Origin: Streptomyces leeuwenhoekii
Lineage (GTDB): Bacteria; Actinomycetota; Actinomycetes; Streptomycetales; Streptomycetaceae
DNA: 64,000 nucleotides
Assembly (NCBI RefSeq): GCF_001013905.1
Contig: NZ_LN831790.1
Span: forward strand, 2,804,001 to 2,868,000
Reading direction: 5' to 3'
The notes below the pieces were generated by a model. The model was not told the DNA's origin. It was given only the letters and a program-made list of their open reading frames with translations, and searched no databases. Below, one piece after another: positions 11,489-20,762 of the stretch. Position 1 is the first letter of the stretch; each line of letters begins with the position of its first letter. Both the position numbers and the translations under genes were made by a program.

Positions 11489-12642
11489 CCGGGTGCGACA
11501 CCGCGGCGGCGGCCAACGCCCGGCTGCACCACCTCGTCGCCGCCGGTGCCCGGGTGCTGCCGCTCGCCTTCGACCTGGCCACGCGGACCGGCCTGGACTC
11601 GGACGCACCCGCCGCATGGGGCCTGGTCGGTCACCGGGGCGTGCCCGTCGACTCGGTCGACGACATGCGCATACTGCTGGGCGGACTGCCCCTGGACCGG
11701 GCCTTCGCCGCACTGGCCGCCGACACCTGCGCGGCTCCCCTGCTCGTCCTGCACCAGCTCGTCGCCGAGGAGCACGGCGCGCCGGTACACCGGCTCTCGG
11801 GCAGCGTCGGCAACGACGTCCTGAAGGACCTCCTGCTCCACGGGCCCGGCCCGTTCCCGCCCCGGGCCGCGCTGCGGCTGGCCGGGGACGTGGCCGCGTA
11901 CTGCCTGGCCGAGCTGCCCCGGTGGCGGTTCCTGTCCGTCGCCGGCCACCACCTCGCCCGGGCCGGGGCGGACCCGGCCCGGGAGATCGCCTTCACCGTG
12001 GCCGCCGGCACCGAGTACCTGCGGGCGGCGCGGGCGGCCGGGCTCGATCCGCGGGCCGTCGCCGCCCGCGTGACCCTCTCCCTGGCCCCCGCCGTCACCC
12101 GCCGCGCGACCCGGGCGAAGCTGCGGGCGCTGCGCCGCCTGTGGGCCCGCGCGGCCCGCGACGTCCTCGCTCTCCCCCCGGGCCCGGCCCCGCTGCTGCG
12201 GGTGGCCGCACCGCCCCCCGGCGGCGGCCCCGGCCCCGGGCGCCGCGTCCACGGCGAAGACGGTCCGCAGCGGGCCGCCGCCCTGGAGGCCGAGGCGGAC
12301 GCGGTACTGGAGGAGGTCGCCGCGCTCGGCGGGATGCTCGCGGTGGTCGAGGCGGGCCGGGGCCCCGGCCTCTTCGGCACCCGCGGCGCCGCCCGCAGCG
12401 GGGCCCACCCACGGCTGGCCCGCCCCTGGAGTTCCTCCCGGAGCGTCCGGGCCGACCAGACCGAACGCCTGGCCAAGCTGCGCGCCTGGCGGGTGCAGCC
12501 GGCCGTCGACGACTGTCTGCGCCGTCTCCACGGGGCCGCGCGGGGCGACGGGAACGTGCTCCACCCCATGCGCGAGGCGCTGGCGGCCAGGGCCACGGTG
12601 GGCGAGGTCTGCGCCGCCCTCCGCGAGGCGTGGACCGGCTGA
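11485..12642 (+). pseudogene. Acyl-CoA mutase (methylmalonyl-CoA mutase large-chain family), internally deleted
   Basis: 385-residue frame clearly related to B12-dependent acyl-CoA mutases: PLAFDLATRTGLDSDAP, VDSVDDMRILLGGLPLD, the SVGNDVLKD motif, the active-site His segment AGHHLARAGADP, and the C-terminal KLRAWR...ATVGEVCAALRE. Missing are about 90 N-terminal residues, about 100 central residues that normally hold the SQTSGWSL and HTNSYDEAL segments of the substrate barrel, and any B12-binding domain. It starts with ATG overlapping the previous stop. With these gaps mutase activity is very unlikely, though the frame is open. I infer a decayed ethylmalonyl-, isobutyryl- or methylmalonyl-CoA mutase from the same module as the dehydrogenase and Ccr fragments. 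Confidence 0.75.
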
Positions 12643-12668
12643 CCACGGCCCCCGCCCCCTCAAAATCT

Positions 12669-14009
12669 CTAGGCGCGCTCCTTCTCCTGCGCCAGGAAGC
12701 GCGAGGAGCGCTCCAGCTCGGACAGCGCCGTGCTGCCGTGCGCCTGCGCACCGCTGCCGGCCGGCTCGCGCACGGCCCCGTCGGCGGGCACCCGGGCGGC
12801 GGGGGCGGGCGCCGTCCGCGCCGGTACCGCCCGGCGCCGGTAGCGCGGCGGTACGAACCGCTGCGCCCAGAGGGGCACGCGGGGCGTGAAGCGCGGCAGC
12901 AGGAGCAGGACCAGCCCCACCGCGCTGAGGAAGACCACGCCGAGCACGATCCACATGGAGGCGGAGTTGACGGAGTAGGCCAGCGCCCCGAAGCCGATCA
13001 GCGCCGACCAGAAGTACATGATCAGCACGGCCCGGCTGTGCGAGTGGCCGATCTCCAGCAGGCGGTGGTGCAGATGCCCGCGGTCCGCGGCGAACGGGGA
13101 CTGGCCGCGCCAGGTGCGCCGCACGATGGCCAGCACCAGGTCCGCCGCCGGCACGGCGATGATCGTCAGCGGCAGCAGGAGCGGGATGTAGACCGGGACC
13201 GTCTGGTGGACCGCCGCCTTCTCCGACCCGGTGAACAGGGCCAGCGCGTCCGGGTCGACCTGACCGGTGATCGAGATCGCGCCCGCCGCCAGCACCAGCC
13301 CGATCAGCATCGAGCCCGAGTCGCCCATGAAGATCCGCGCGGGGTGGATGTTGTGCGGCAGGAAGCCCAGGCACATGCCCATCAGGATCGCCGCGAACAG
13401 CGTGGCCGGGGCCGCGGCCTCGATCCCGTACGAGTACCAGATCCGGTACGCGTACAGGAAGAACGCGGCCGCCGCGATGCACACCATGCCCGCCGCGAGA
13501 CCGTCCAGGCCGTCCACGAAGTTGACCGCGTTGATGGTGATGACGACGAGCGCCACCGTCAGCAGGGTGCCCTGCCACTGGGTCAGCGCCACGTTGCCGA
13601 CACCCGGGATGGGCAGCCACAGGATGGTCAGACCCTGCACCACCATCACGCCCGCGGCGATCATCTGGCCGCCCAGCTTGATCAGGGCGTCGATCTCGAA
13701 CTTGTCGTCGAGCACGCCGATCAGCCAGATCAGCGCGGCCCCGGACAGCAGCGCCCGCGGCTCGTTCGACTCGGCGAAGACCTGATTGAGGTTGGTGAGG
13801 TGGTCCGCGACCAGCAGGCCCGCGCACAGGCCGAAGAACATCGCGATACCGCCGAGGCGCGGAGTGGGCTCCCGGTGCACGTCCCGGGCCCGGATCTCCG
13901 GCATCGCCCCGGCCACGATCGCGAACTTCCGTACCGGCCCTGTCAGCAGATACGTCACCGCGGCCGTGATGCAGAGCGTCAGCAGGTATTCACGCACGGG
14001 CTTCCCCAC
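12669..14009 (-). CDS. wecA: Undecaprenyl-phosphate sugar-1-phosphate transferase (WecA/MraY family)
   Basis: 446-residue integral membrane enzyme expected to move GlcNAc-1-phosphate from UDP-GlcNAc to undecaprenyl phosphate, starting cell-wall glycopolymer synthesis. About ten membrane segments are visible. Family motifs are present: IGVLDDKFEID, NAVNFVDGLDGLAAG, ARIFMGDSGSM and the HLHHRLLEIGHS loop. The tail (from about residue 360) is Arg/Ala-rich and cytoplasmic. The start is GTG. Gene order (next to glyA, upstream of atp) matches Streptomyces. The exact sugar is inferred. Confidence 0.88.
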   Translation of the reverse strand: MGKPVREYLLTLCITAAVTYLLTGPVRKFAIVAGAMPEIRARDVHREPTPRLGGIAMFFGLCAGLLVADHLTNLNQVFAESNEPRALLSGAALIWLIGVLDDKFEIDALIKLGGQMIAAGVMVVQGLTILWLPIPGVGNVALTQWQGTLLTVALVVITINAVNFVDGLDGLAAGMVCIAAAAFFLYAYRIWYSYGIEAAAPATLFAAILMGMCLGFLPHNIHPARIFMGDSGSMLIGLVLAAGAISITGQVDPDALALFTGSEKAAVHQTVPVYIPLLLPLTIIAVPAADLVLAIVRRTWRGQSPFAADRGHLHHRLLEIGHSHSRAVLIMYFWSALIGFGALAYSVNSASMWIVLGVVFLSAVGLVLLLLPRFTPRVPLWAQRFVPPRYRRRAVPARTAPAPAARVPADGAVREPAGSGAQAHGSTALSELERSSRFLAQEKERA

Positions 14010-14147
14010 AGGTCTCGCTGGCCATCACAGCCTCACACCCTAGCGACGCGCGCATGGCGATGAGGACTGCCGGGTAGTCACGATGGTTGCATGCGAGCCG
14101 TGCGCGGCGGTGCCCGCCCGGGTCCTGAGCGGGCTGCCGGGCCCCGC

Positions 14148-15386
14148 TCACGGCGGATACGGCGGGAACGCGCCGGTCAGCTCCCGCACCCGCGCCCGCG
14201 CTCCGGGGGCGTCGGTCGCGCCCCGCAGCACGTCCGCGAGCAGCGCGCCGATCCGGGACATCTCCGCCTGGCCCATGCCCTGCGTGGTGACGGCGGCGGT
14301 GCCCAGCCGGAGCCCGCGGGCGTCCCCGTGCGGCAGCGGGCAGCACTCCAGGACGATCCCGGCCGCCGCCAGCCGGCCCCGCGCGGTCCGCCCGTCGACG
14401 CCGAGCGGCGCCGGGTCGCAGGTCAGCAGGTGGGTGTCGGTGCCGCCGGTGGTGACGGCGAACCCCTCGGCGGTCAGCACCGCGGCCAGGGCGCGCGCGT
14501 TGGCCACGACCTGCCGGGCGTAGGCGGCGAAGGCATCGGTCGCCGCTTCCCCGAAGGCGACCGCCTTGGCGGCGATCGTGTGCATCTGCGCCCCGCCCTG
14601 GGTGAACGGGAAGACGGCCCGGTCCACCCGCTCGGCCAGTTCGCCGCCGCACAGGATCATCCCGCCGCGCGGCCCGCGCAGCACCTTGTGCGTGGTGGCG
14701 CACACGAGGTCCGCGTACGGCACCGGGCTGGGCGCCGCTCCCCCGGCGACGAGCCCGATGGGGTGCGCGGCGTCCGCGATGAGATAGGCGCCCACCTCGT
14801 CGGCGACCTCGCGGAAGAACGCGTAGTCGAGGTGGCGGGGGTAGGCGATCGAGCCGCACACGATCGCCTTGGGCCGGCGTGTGCGGGCCAGGGTCCGCAC
14901 CTGGTCGTGGTCGATCAGCCCGGATTCGGCGTCGACGCCGTACCCGACGAAGTCGAACCAGCGGCCGGAGAAGTTCACGGGCGAGCCGTGGGTGAGGTGC
15001 CCGCCGTGCGGCAGGCCGAGGGCGAGGACGGTGTCGCCGGGGCGCAGCAGCGCGGCGTAGGCGGCCAGCACCGCCGAGGAGCCCGAGTGGGACTGCACAT
15101 TGGCGTGCTCGGCGCCGAACAGGGCCCGGGCGCGCTCCACGGCGAGGGTCTCGGCGACGTCGGCGATCTCGCAGCCGCCGTGGTGCCGGGCGCCGGGGTA
15201 GCCCTCGGCGTACTTGTTGGCCAGCGGGGAGCCGAGGGCGGCGAGCACGGCCGGCGAGGCGAAGTTCTCGGCGGCGCTCAGTTGGAGCGTGGTGGACTGC
15301 CGGTGGCGTTCCGCGAGCAGGATCTCGGCCAGCTCGGGGTCCTGGCGCCGCAGGACATCGGCCTCGAGGGCGTGGGTGACCGACAT
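14148..15386 (-). CDS. glyA: Serine hydroxymethyltransferase
   Basis: PLP enzyme converting serine and tetrahydrofolate to glycine and 5,10-methylene-tetrahydrofolate, 412 residues. The PLP lysine is in TTHKVLRGPRGG. The substrate-side HGSPVNFSG and the N-terminal LSAAENFASPAV are clear. GGAGCG lies 6 nt upstream of the ATG. Streptomyces usually carry more than one copy; this one sits in the wecA-ptp-sua5 cluster and may be the minor paralogue. Confidence 0.93.
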   Translation of the reverse strand: MSVTHALEADVLRRQDPELAEILLAERHRQSTTLQLSAAENFASPAVLAALGSPLANKYAEGYPGARHHGGCEIADVAETLAVERARALFGAEHANVQSHSGSSAVLAAYAALLRPGDTVLALGLPHGGHLTHGSPVNFSGRWFDFVGYGVDAESGLIDHDQVRTLARTRRPKAIVCGSIAYPRHLDYAFFREVADEVGAYLIADAAHPIGLVAGGAAPSPVPYADLVCATTHKVLRGPRGGMILCGGELAERVDRAVFPFTQGGAQMHTIAAKAVAFGEAATDAFAAYARQVVANARALAAVLTAEGFAVTTGGTDTHLLTCDPAPLGVDGRTARGRLAAAGIVLECCPLPHGDARGLRLGTAAVTTQGMGQAEMSRIGALLADVLRGATDAPGARARVRELTGAFPPYPP

Positions 15387-15459
15387 GGTGCGCTCCGGGC
15401 GTGCGTCGACGGTGACGTACGTCCAATGTAGGCCCGGGGGGCCCGGGGCGCCCGGCCGC

Positions 15460-16137
15460 CTACGCCGGCGCGGGCACGCCGGTCAGCGCGGTGACGACCG
15501 GGTCCAGCGCCTGGTGTATCTCCTCGCCGATCGACCGGAAGAACGTCAGCGGCGCCCCGTAGGGGTCGAGCACCTCGTCGGCCTCCGCGTTCGGCGCGAG
15601 CAGCCAGCCGCGCAGCGCGGCGGCGGCGCGCACCAGCGCGCGGGCGCGGGCGACGACGCCTTCCTCCAGGGGCGGCAGGGTGGCCGGGTCGATGGCGTTG
15701 ACCAGGCGGGTGAACTCCTTCAGCGTGAAGGTGCGCAGTCCCGCCGAGTGGCCCATGGAGATGACCTGCGCCCGGTGGTCGCGGGTGGCGGTCAGCACCA
15801 GGTCGGCGCGGATGACGTGCTCGTCGTGCAGTTCGCGGCCGGTGAAGCCGGAGGCGTCCGCGCCGAACTCGGCCAGGACCGTCTCGGCGTGGGGCTCCAT
15901 GGGCGCGCCCTCGTGGCCCCAGGTGCCCGCGCTCTCCACGATCAGGCCGCCGCCCAGCACGCCGAGCCGCTCCGACACGAAGTGCCGGGTCAGCCGTTCG
16001 GTGATGGGCGAGCGGCACACGTTGCCGGTGCTGACGTGGAGGATGCGGAAGCTGTCGCGCGGAAAGCCGAACGTCGTCGTCTCCTCCGCGGTCCACTGCC
16101 CGATGCCTATGCCACGCCCCGTGTCAGGGGCGGTCAA
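15460..16137 (-). CDS. Low-molecular-weight protein-tyrosine-phosphatase-like protein, Cys-to-Ser at nucleophile
   Basis: 225-residue LMW-PTP fold protein. The P-loop reads HVSTGNVCRSPITE. Aligned with the family V-C-x-G-N-x-C-R-S loop, the first Cys, the nucleophile, is Ser, while the second Cys and the Arg remain. The general-acid segment DPYG is present near the C-terminus. I propose a TTG start at 16137 that overlaps the sua5 stop (TTGA), with GAGGTGG upstream; no ATG or GTG fits as well. It may be a phospho-binding protein without phosphatase activity, or use another mechanism. Confidence 0.78.
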   Translation of the reverse strand: MTAPDTGRGIGIGQWTAEETTTFGFPRDSFRILHVSTGNVCRSPITERLTRHFVSERLGVLGGGLIVESAGTWGHEGAPMEPHAETVLAEFGADASGFTGRELHDEHVIRADLVLTATRDHRAQVISMGHSAGLRTFTLKEFTRLVNAIDPATLPPLEEGVVARARALVRAAAALRGWLLAPNAEADEVLDPYGAPLTFFRSIGEEIHQALDPVVTALTGVPAPA

Positions 16138-16781
16138 TTGGCCACCTCGAGGTCGGGTACGACCTTGCGCAGCTCGTCCGGTGACAGGGCGCCCTCGCGC
16201 AGCAGCACGGGCACGGGGCGGGTGACGTCGACGATCGACGACGGGACGTTGCCGGGGGTGGGGCCGCCGTCGAGGTAGACGGAGACGGAGTCGCCGAGCA
16301 TCGCCTGGGCGGCGTCGCAGTCCTCCGGCGCCGGGTGGCCGGTGAGGTTGGCGGAGGACACCGCCATGGGGCCGACCTCGGTGAGCAGCTCGATGGCGAC
16401 CGGGTGCAGCGGCATGCGCACGGCGACGGTGCCGTGGGTCTCGCCGAGGTCCCACGCCAGGGACGGCTGGTGCTTGGCGACGAGGGTGAGCGCGCCGGGC
16501 CAGAAGGCGTCGACCAGCTCCCAGGCCAGCTCGGAGAAGTCGGTGACGAGCCCGTGCAGGGTGTTCGGGGAGCCGATGAGGACGGGGCTGGGCATGTTGC
16601 GGCCCCGGCCCTTGGCCTCCAGCAGGTCGCCGACGGCCTCCGGGGAGAACGCGTCGGCGCCGATGCCGTACACCGTGTCGGTCGGCAGCACCACGAGCTC
16701 GCCCCGGCGGACGGCGGACGCGGCCTCGCGCAGACCGGTCACGCGGTCGGTCGCGTCGTTGGTGTCGTATCGCCGTGCCAT
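16134..16781 (-). CDS. L-threonylcarbamoyladenylate synthase (Sua5/YrdC/YwlC)
   Basis: 215 residues. Makes threonylcarbamoyl-AMP from threonine, bicarbonate and ATP for the t6A37 modification of ANN-decoding tRNAs. Family signatures: VVLPTDTVYGIGADA near residue 30, KGRGRNMPSPVLI, WPGALTLV, and SSANLTGHPAPED. It lacks the C-terminal Sua5 domain, so it is the short TsaC/YrdC form. It follows a small frame by 2 bp and overlaps the phosphatase-like gene. Confidence 0.93.
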   Translation of the reverse strand: MARRYDTNDATDRVTGLREAASAVRRGELVVLPTDTVYGIGADAFSPEAVGDLLEAKGRGRNMPSPVLIGSPNTLHGLVTDFSELAWELVDAFWPGALTLVAKHQPSLAWDLGETHGTVAVRMPLHPVAIELLTEVGPMAVSSANLTGHPAPEDCDAAQAMLGDSVSVYLDGGPTPGNVPSSIVDVTRPVPVLLREGALSPDELRKVVPDLEVAN

Positions 16782-16783
16782 GT

Positions 16784-16891
16784 CTAGCGGGCCTCCTCGT
16801 GCACGTACTGCGGCTGCGGGAACTGCGAAAACTGCGGAAACTGCGAAAGGTGCGGGAACTGCGGGAAGGGGTCGGTCGGGGGGGTGCTCAC
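16784..16891 (-). CDS. Small Gln-Phe-Pro repeat protein, hypothetical
   Basis: A 35-residue frame fits exactly between prmC and sua5. Its GTG overlaps the prmC stop (GTGA) and its TAG ends 2 bp before the sua5 ATG. The middle is a degenerate repeat of Gln-Phe-Pro/Ser units (QFPHLSQFPQFSQFPQPQ), encoded by 9-bp DNA repeats near TTCCCGCAG. No known family. The tight spacing argues for translation, but repeat slippage in a spacer could also yield an open frame. Confidence 0.45.
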   Translation of the reverse strand: MSTPPTDPFPQFPHLSQFPQFSQFPQPQYVHEEAR

Positions 16892-17769
16892 GGCAGCGCC
16901 TTGCGGGCGGTGGCGAACCGCGGCCGGTTGTTCAGGTCGGGGTGGTCGGCGGCGTCGGTCCAGCCGCGATCCTCGGCGAAGATCCACGGCACCTGGCCGC
17001 CCTGGGTGTCGGCGTGCTCCACGACGACCACGCCGCCGGGGCGCAGCAGCCGGTGCGCGGTGCGTTCCAGGCCGCGGATCAGGTCCAGGCCGTCCTCGCC
17101 GGAGAACAGCGCCATCTGGGGGTCGTGGTCGCGGGCCTCGGGGGCGACGTACTCCCACTCGGTGAGCGGGATGTACGGCGGGTTGGAGATGACCAGGTCG
17201 ACCTGGCCGTCGAGGTCCGGGAAGGCCGTCCGGGCGTCGCCCTGGCGCAGTTCGACCCGGGAGCCCTCGACGTTTCTGCGGGCCCACACCAGGGCGTCGT
17301 CGGACAGCTCCACGGCGTACACGCGCGAGCGCGGGACCTCCTGCGCCAGGGCGAGCGCGATGGCGCCGGAGCCCGTGCACAGGTCGACGATGCAGGGCTC
17401 GACGACGTCCATGGCGCGCACGGCGTCTATCGCCCAGCCGACCACGGACTCCGTCTCGGGCCGCGGCACGAACACACCGGGGCCGACCTGGAGCTCCAGA
17501 TAGCGGAAGTAGGCCCGCCCGGTGATGTGCTGGAGCGGTTCGCGGGCCTCCCGGCGGGCGACGACCTCCCAGTACCGGGCGTCGAAGTCCGCGTCCTTCA
17601 CGGTGTGCAGCTCGCCGCGCTTGACGCCGTGCACGAACGCGGCGAGCTCCTCGGCGTCGGTGCGCGGCGAGGGCACGCCGGCGTCGGCGAGCCGCTGCGT
17701 GGCCTGCGCCACCTCCGCGAGCAGCACGCTGCGGGGGCTTGGGGGTCGCCCCCCAAAAGATTGCTGCAC
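16888..17769 (-). CDS. prmC: Peptide chain release factor N5-glutamine methyltransferase
   Basis: Methylates the Gln of the GGQ motif in RF1 and RF2 with SAM. The SAM motif DLCTGSGAIALALA and the catalytic NPPYIP motif are present. I chose the GTG at 17769 because GGAGG lies 6-7 nt upstream; this gives 293 residues. The first 14 codons are translated from a palindromic repeat (17739-17756). A second GTG at 17727 gives a more typical N-terminus (VLLAEVAQATQRLADAG) but has no ribosome binding site. It lies directly after prfA, whose product is its substrate. Confidence 0.93.
   Translation of the reverse strand: MQQSFGGRPPSPRSVLLAEVAQATQRLADAGVPSPRTDAEELAAFVHGVKRGELHTVKDADFDARYWEVVARREAREPLQHITGRAYFRYLELQVGPGVFVPRPETESVVGWAIDAVRAMDVVEPCIVDLCTGSGAIALALAQEVPRSRVYAVELSDDALVWARRNVEGSRVELRQGDARTAFPDLDGQVDLVISNPPYIPLTEWEYVAPEARDHDPQMALFSGEDGLDLIRGLERTAHRLLRPGGVVVVEHADTQGGQVPWIFAEDRGWTDAADHPDLNNRPRFATARKALP
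17739..17756. repeat. Palindromic G/C repeat within the 5' end of prmC
   Basis: TTGGGGG (17739-17745) and CCCCCAA (17750-17756) form a 7-bp stem with a 4-nt loop. It is similar in design to the element in the atpH-atpA spacer. Here it lies between the best ribosome binding site and the conserved part of prmC, so it would add residues to the protein. Confidence 0.7.
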
Positions 17770-17827
17770 GCGCGTCCTCCGGTGCTCAGTACTCGTACGG
17801 GGTCCTGGCTGTCCTGGTTCCGCGTTC

Positions 17828-18895
<1,068 letters not shown>

Positions 18896-19003
18896 CTTGG
18901 GGCTCCTGATACTGCGGTGAGGGGGAAGGCGGGCGACCAAAAACGCCGGTCCCGGCGCTCCCCCGGCTGGGGGCGCGGCCGTGGACCGGCGGTCTGGGGC
19001 TCG

Positions 19004-19228
19004 CTACTTCTTGGAGCCGGCGGCAGCCTTGCCGAAGCGGGCCTCGAAGCGGGCCACACGGCCACCGGTGTCGAGGATCTTCTGCTTGCCCGTGTAGAAC
19101 GGGTGGCACTCGGAGCAGACCTCGGCCCGGATGGTGCCGGACTCGATGGTGCTGCGGGTGGTGAACGACGCGCCGCAGGTGCAGCTGACCTGCGTCTCGA
19201 CGTACGCGGGGTGGATGTCGCGCTTCAA
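19004..19228 (-). CDS. rpmE: Ribosomal protein L31, zinc-binding form
   Basis: 74 residues. The Cys residues in CTCGASF and [10 protein letters not shown] mark the zinc-containing C+ type, which in Streptomyces is normally replaced by a Cys-free paralogue under zinc starvation. The start codon is TTG, with AGGAG 5 nt upstream. It is followed by prfA. Confidence 0.96.
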   Translation of the reverse strand: MKRDIHPAYVETQVSCTCGASFTTRSTIESGTIRAEVCSECHPFYTGKQKILDTGGRVARFEARFGKAAAGSKK

Positions 19229-19422
19229 GGTGTCTCCTAGGTTCCGGGAGGGCGCCGGGTCGCAGCCGCGGGTTGCGGAGGCGTGAACCGGAGCCGACGT
19301 ACCAGTCTGCCAGGACTGGGGCCGTCACCCAAAACCGGGGGTTGCCGTCTTTTGTTCCCGGGGCGGGAACGGACCGGGCCGACGGCGGGCCGGGTGGGCG
19401 CCGCGGGCGGGCGCGGGCGCTG

Positions 19423-20562
19423 TCAGGGCGCGCTGACCACGTCCGCGGCCTCACCGGTGGCCGTGCCCTCGGTGGCCGCCTTCGGCACCCGCCGGTCGTT
19501 CCTCAGGGCGTCCCAGACCTGCCGGGCCTTGTCCTCCTGGACGAGGACCCGGTTGCCGTCGGCGGGGTCGTAGCGCACCGGCAGGGTGACCATGTGCAGA
19601 TGCGAGGCGTCGATGCCCTTCAGCCCGCTCGCGAACGCCATGAGGGAGTTCACCGAGCCCAGGCCGGAGTCGGTGGTCACGGTCCTGGTGGCGGTGTCGG
19701 CGAGGTCGTAGAGCTTCTTGGGGCTGGTGAGGACGCCGATGTCCTTCACCTGGGCGGCCAGGGCCTTGACGAAGGCCTGCTGGAGCTGGATGCGGCCGAG
19801 GTCGGAGCCGTCGCCGACGCCGTGCCGGGTGCGGACCAGGCCGAGGGCCTGCGCGCCGCTCAGCCGGTGGGTGCCGGCCTTCAGGTCGAGGTGGCTGTCG
19901 GGGTCCCGGATGTCCTCGGTGGTGGTGACCCGGACGCCGCCGAGCTCGTCGACCAGCTTCTGGAACCCGGAGAAGTCGATCTCCAGGTAGTGGTCCATGC
20001 GCAGGCCGGTGAGGGACTCCACGGTCTTCACGGCGCAGGCGGCGCCGCCGGTGGCGTACGCCGAGTTGAACATCACCTCGTGCGCGGCGGGGTACTGGCG
20101 GCCGGCGGTGTCGGTGCAGGCGGGCCGGTCGATGAGGGTGTCGCGCGGCAGGGAGACCACGCTGGCCTCGCGGTGGCCCTGGTGGACGTGGACGATCATC
20201 GCGGTGTCGGAGCGTGCGGTGCCGTCGTCGGCGCCGCCGCCGATCTTCCCGTTGCCGCCGGAGCGGGTGTCGGAGCCGAGGACCAGGATGTTCTCCGAGC
20301 CGTTGCCGGACCTGCCGGGACGGTCGGTGCCGAGGGCCTGGTCGATGTCGACGCTTCTGAGGTTGCCGTTGAGCTTGAAGTACAGGTAACCGGCTCCCGA
20401 GCCGCCGAGGACGACGATGCCCGCGGCGGTCCACGCCGCGACGAGCAGCCCGGTGCGCCGCCTGCTGCGCGGCTTGCGGCGGCGGCCCCTGGCGCGGTGG
20501 CGCGGGCCCTTGCTGCCGGGTGCGCCCGGTATGCCGGGGCCCGGCGTGCTGTCGGCGGGCAT
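19423..20562 (-). CDS. LytR-CpsA-Psr family cell-wall glycopolymer ligase
   Basis: 379 residues. A basic cytoplasmic N-terminus (about 35 residues, Arg-rich) and one membrane helix (GLLVAAWTAAGIVVLGGSG) precede an extracellular LCP domain with SENILVLGSDTR, SDTAMIVHVH, VVSLPRDTLID and a DFSGFQKLVDELGGV segment. LCP proteins attach teichoic acids or other polymers from undecaprenyl-pyrophosphate to peptidoglycan. It fits with the wecA-like gene in the same region. Confidence 0.92.
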   Translation of the reverse strand: MPADSTPGPGIPGAPGSKGPRHRARGRRRKPRSRRRTGLLVAAWTAAGIVVLGGSGAGYLYFKLNGNLRSVDIDQALGTDRPGRSGNGSENILVLGSDTRSGGNGKIGGGADDGTARSDTAMIVHVHQGHREASVVSLPRDTLIDRPACTDTAGRQYPAAHEVMFNSAYATGGAACAVKTVESLTGLRMDHYLEIDFSGFQKLVDELGGVRVTTTEDIRDPDSHLDLKAGTHRLSGAQALGLVRTRHGVGDGSDLGRIQLQQAFVKALAAQVKDIGVLTSPKKLYDLADTATRTVTTDSGLGSVNSLMAFASGLKGIDASHLHMVTLPVRYDPADGNRVLVQEDKARQVWDALRNDRRVPKAATEGTATGEAADVVSAP

Positions 20563-20694
20563 GTGCTCCTCGGTTCTCCTACGGATCCATCATCGCTCTG
20601 TCAGGTCTGACGGGTGAACTCCGGGAGGAGTTGCGTTTTCCCACTTGTCCGCCGTGTGGCGATTCGCACAGGCCGCCCCCGCTCCGTACGCGAA

Positions 20695-20724
20695 GGGCCG
20701 CCTCCGCTGGAGCGGAGGCGGCCC
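20695..20724. terminator. Strong hairpin between LCP gene and protease gene
   Basis: GGGCCGCCTCCGCT (20695-20708) and its exact reverse complement (20711-20724) are separated by 2 nt, giving a 14-bp near-perfect stem. It lies just downstream of the protease stop on the minus strand and probably ends that transcript. Confidence 0.85.
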
Positions 20725-20762
20725 CGGGCGCCCGGCCGGGCGCGGGATGCGTGGCGTGCGGA

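Noticed and set aside
10750..13827. 1025-residue minus frame across the mutase and wecA-like genes
   Set aside because: It overlaps two recognised genes in another frame and is Arg/Gly/Pro-rich without motifs.
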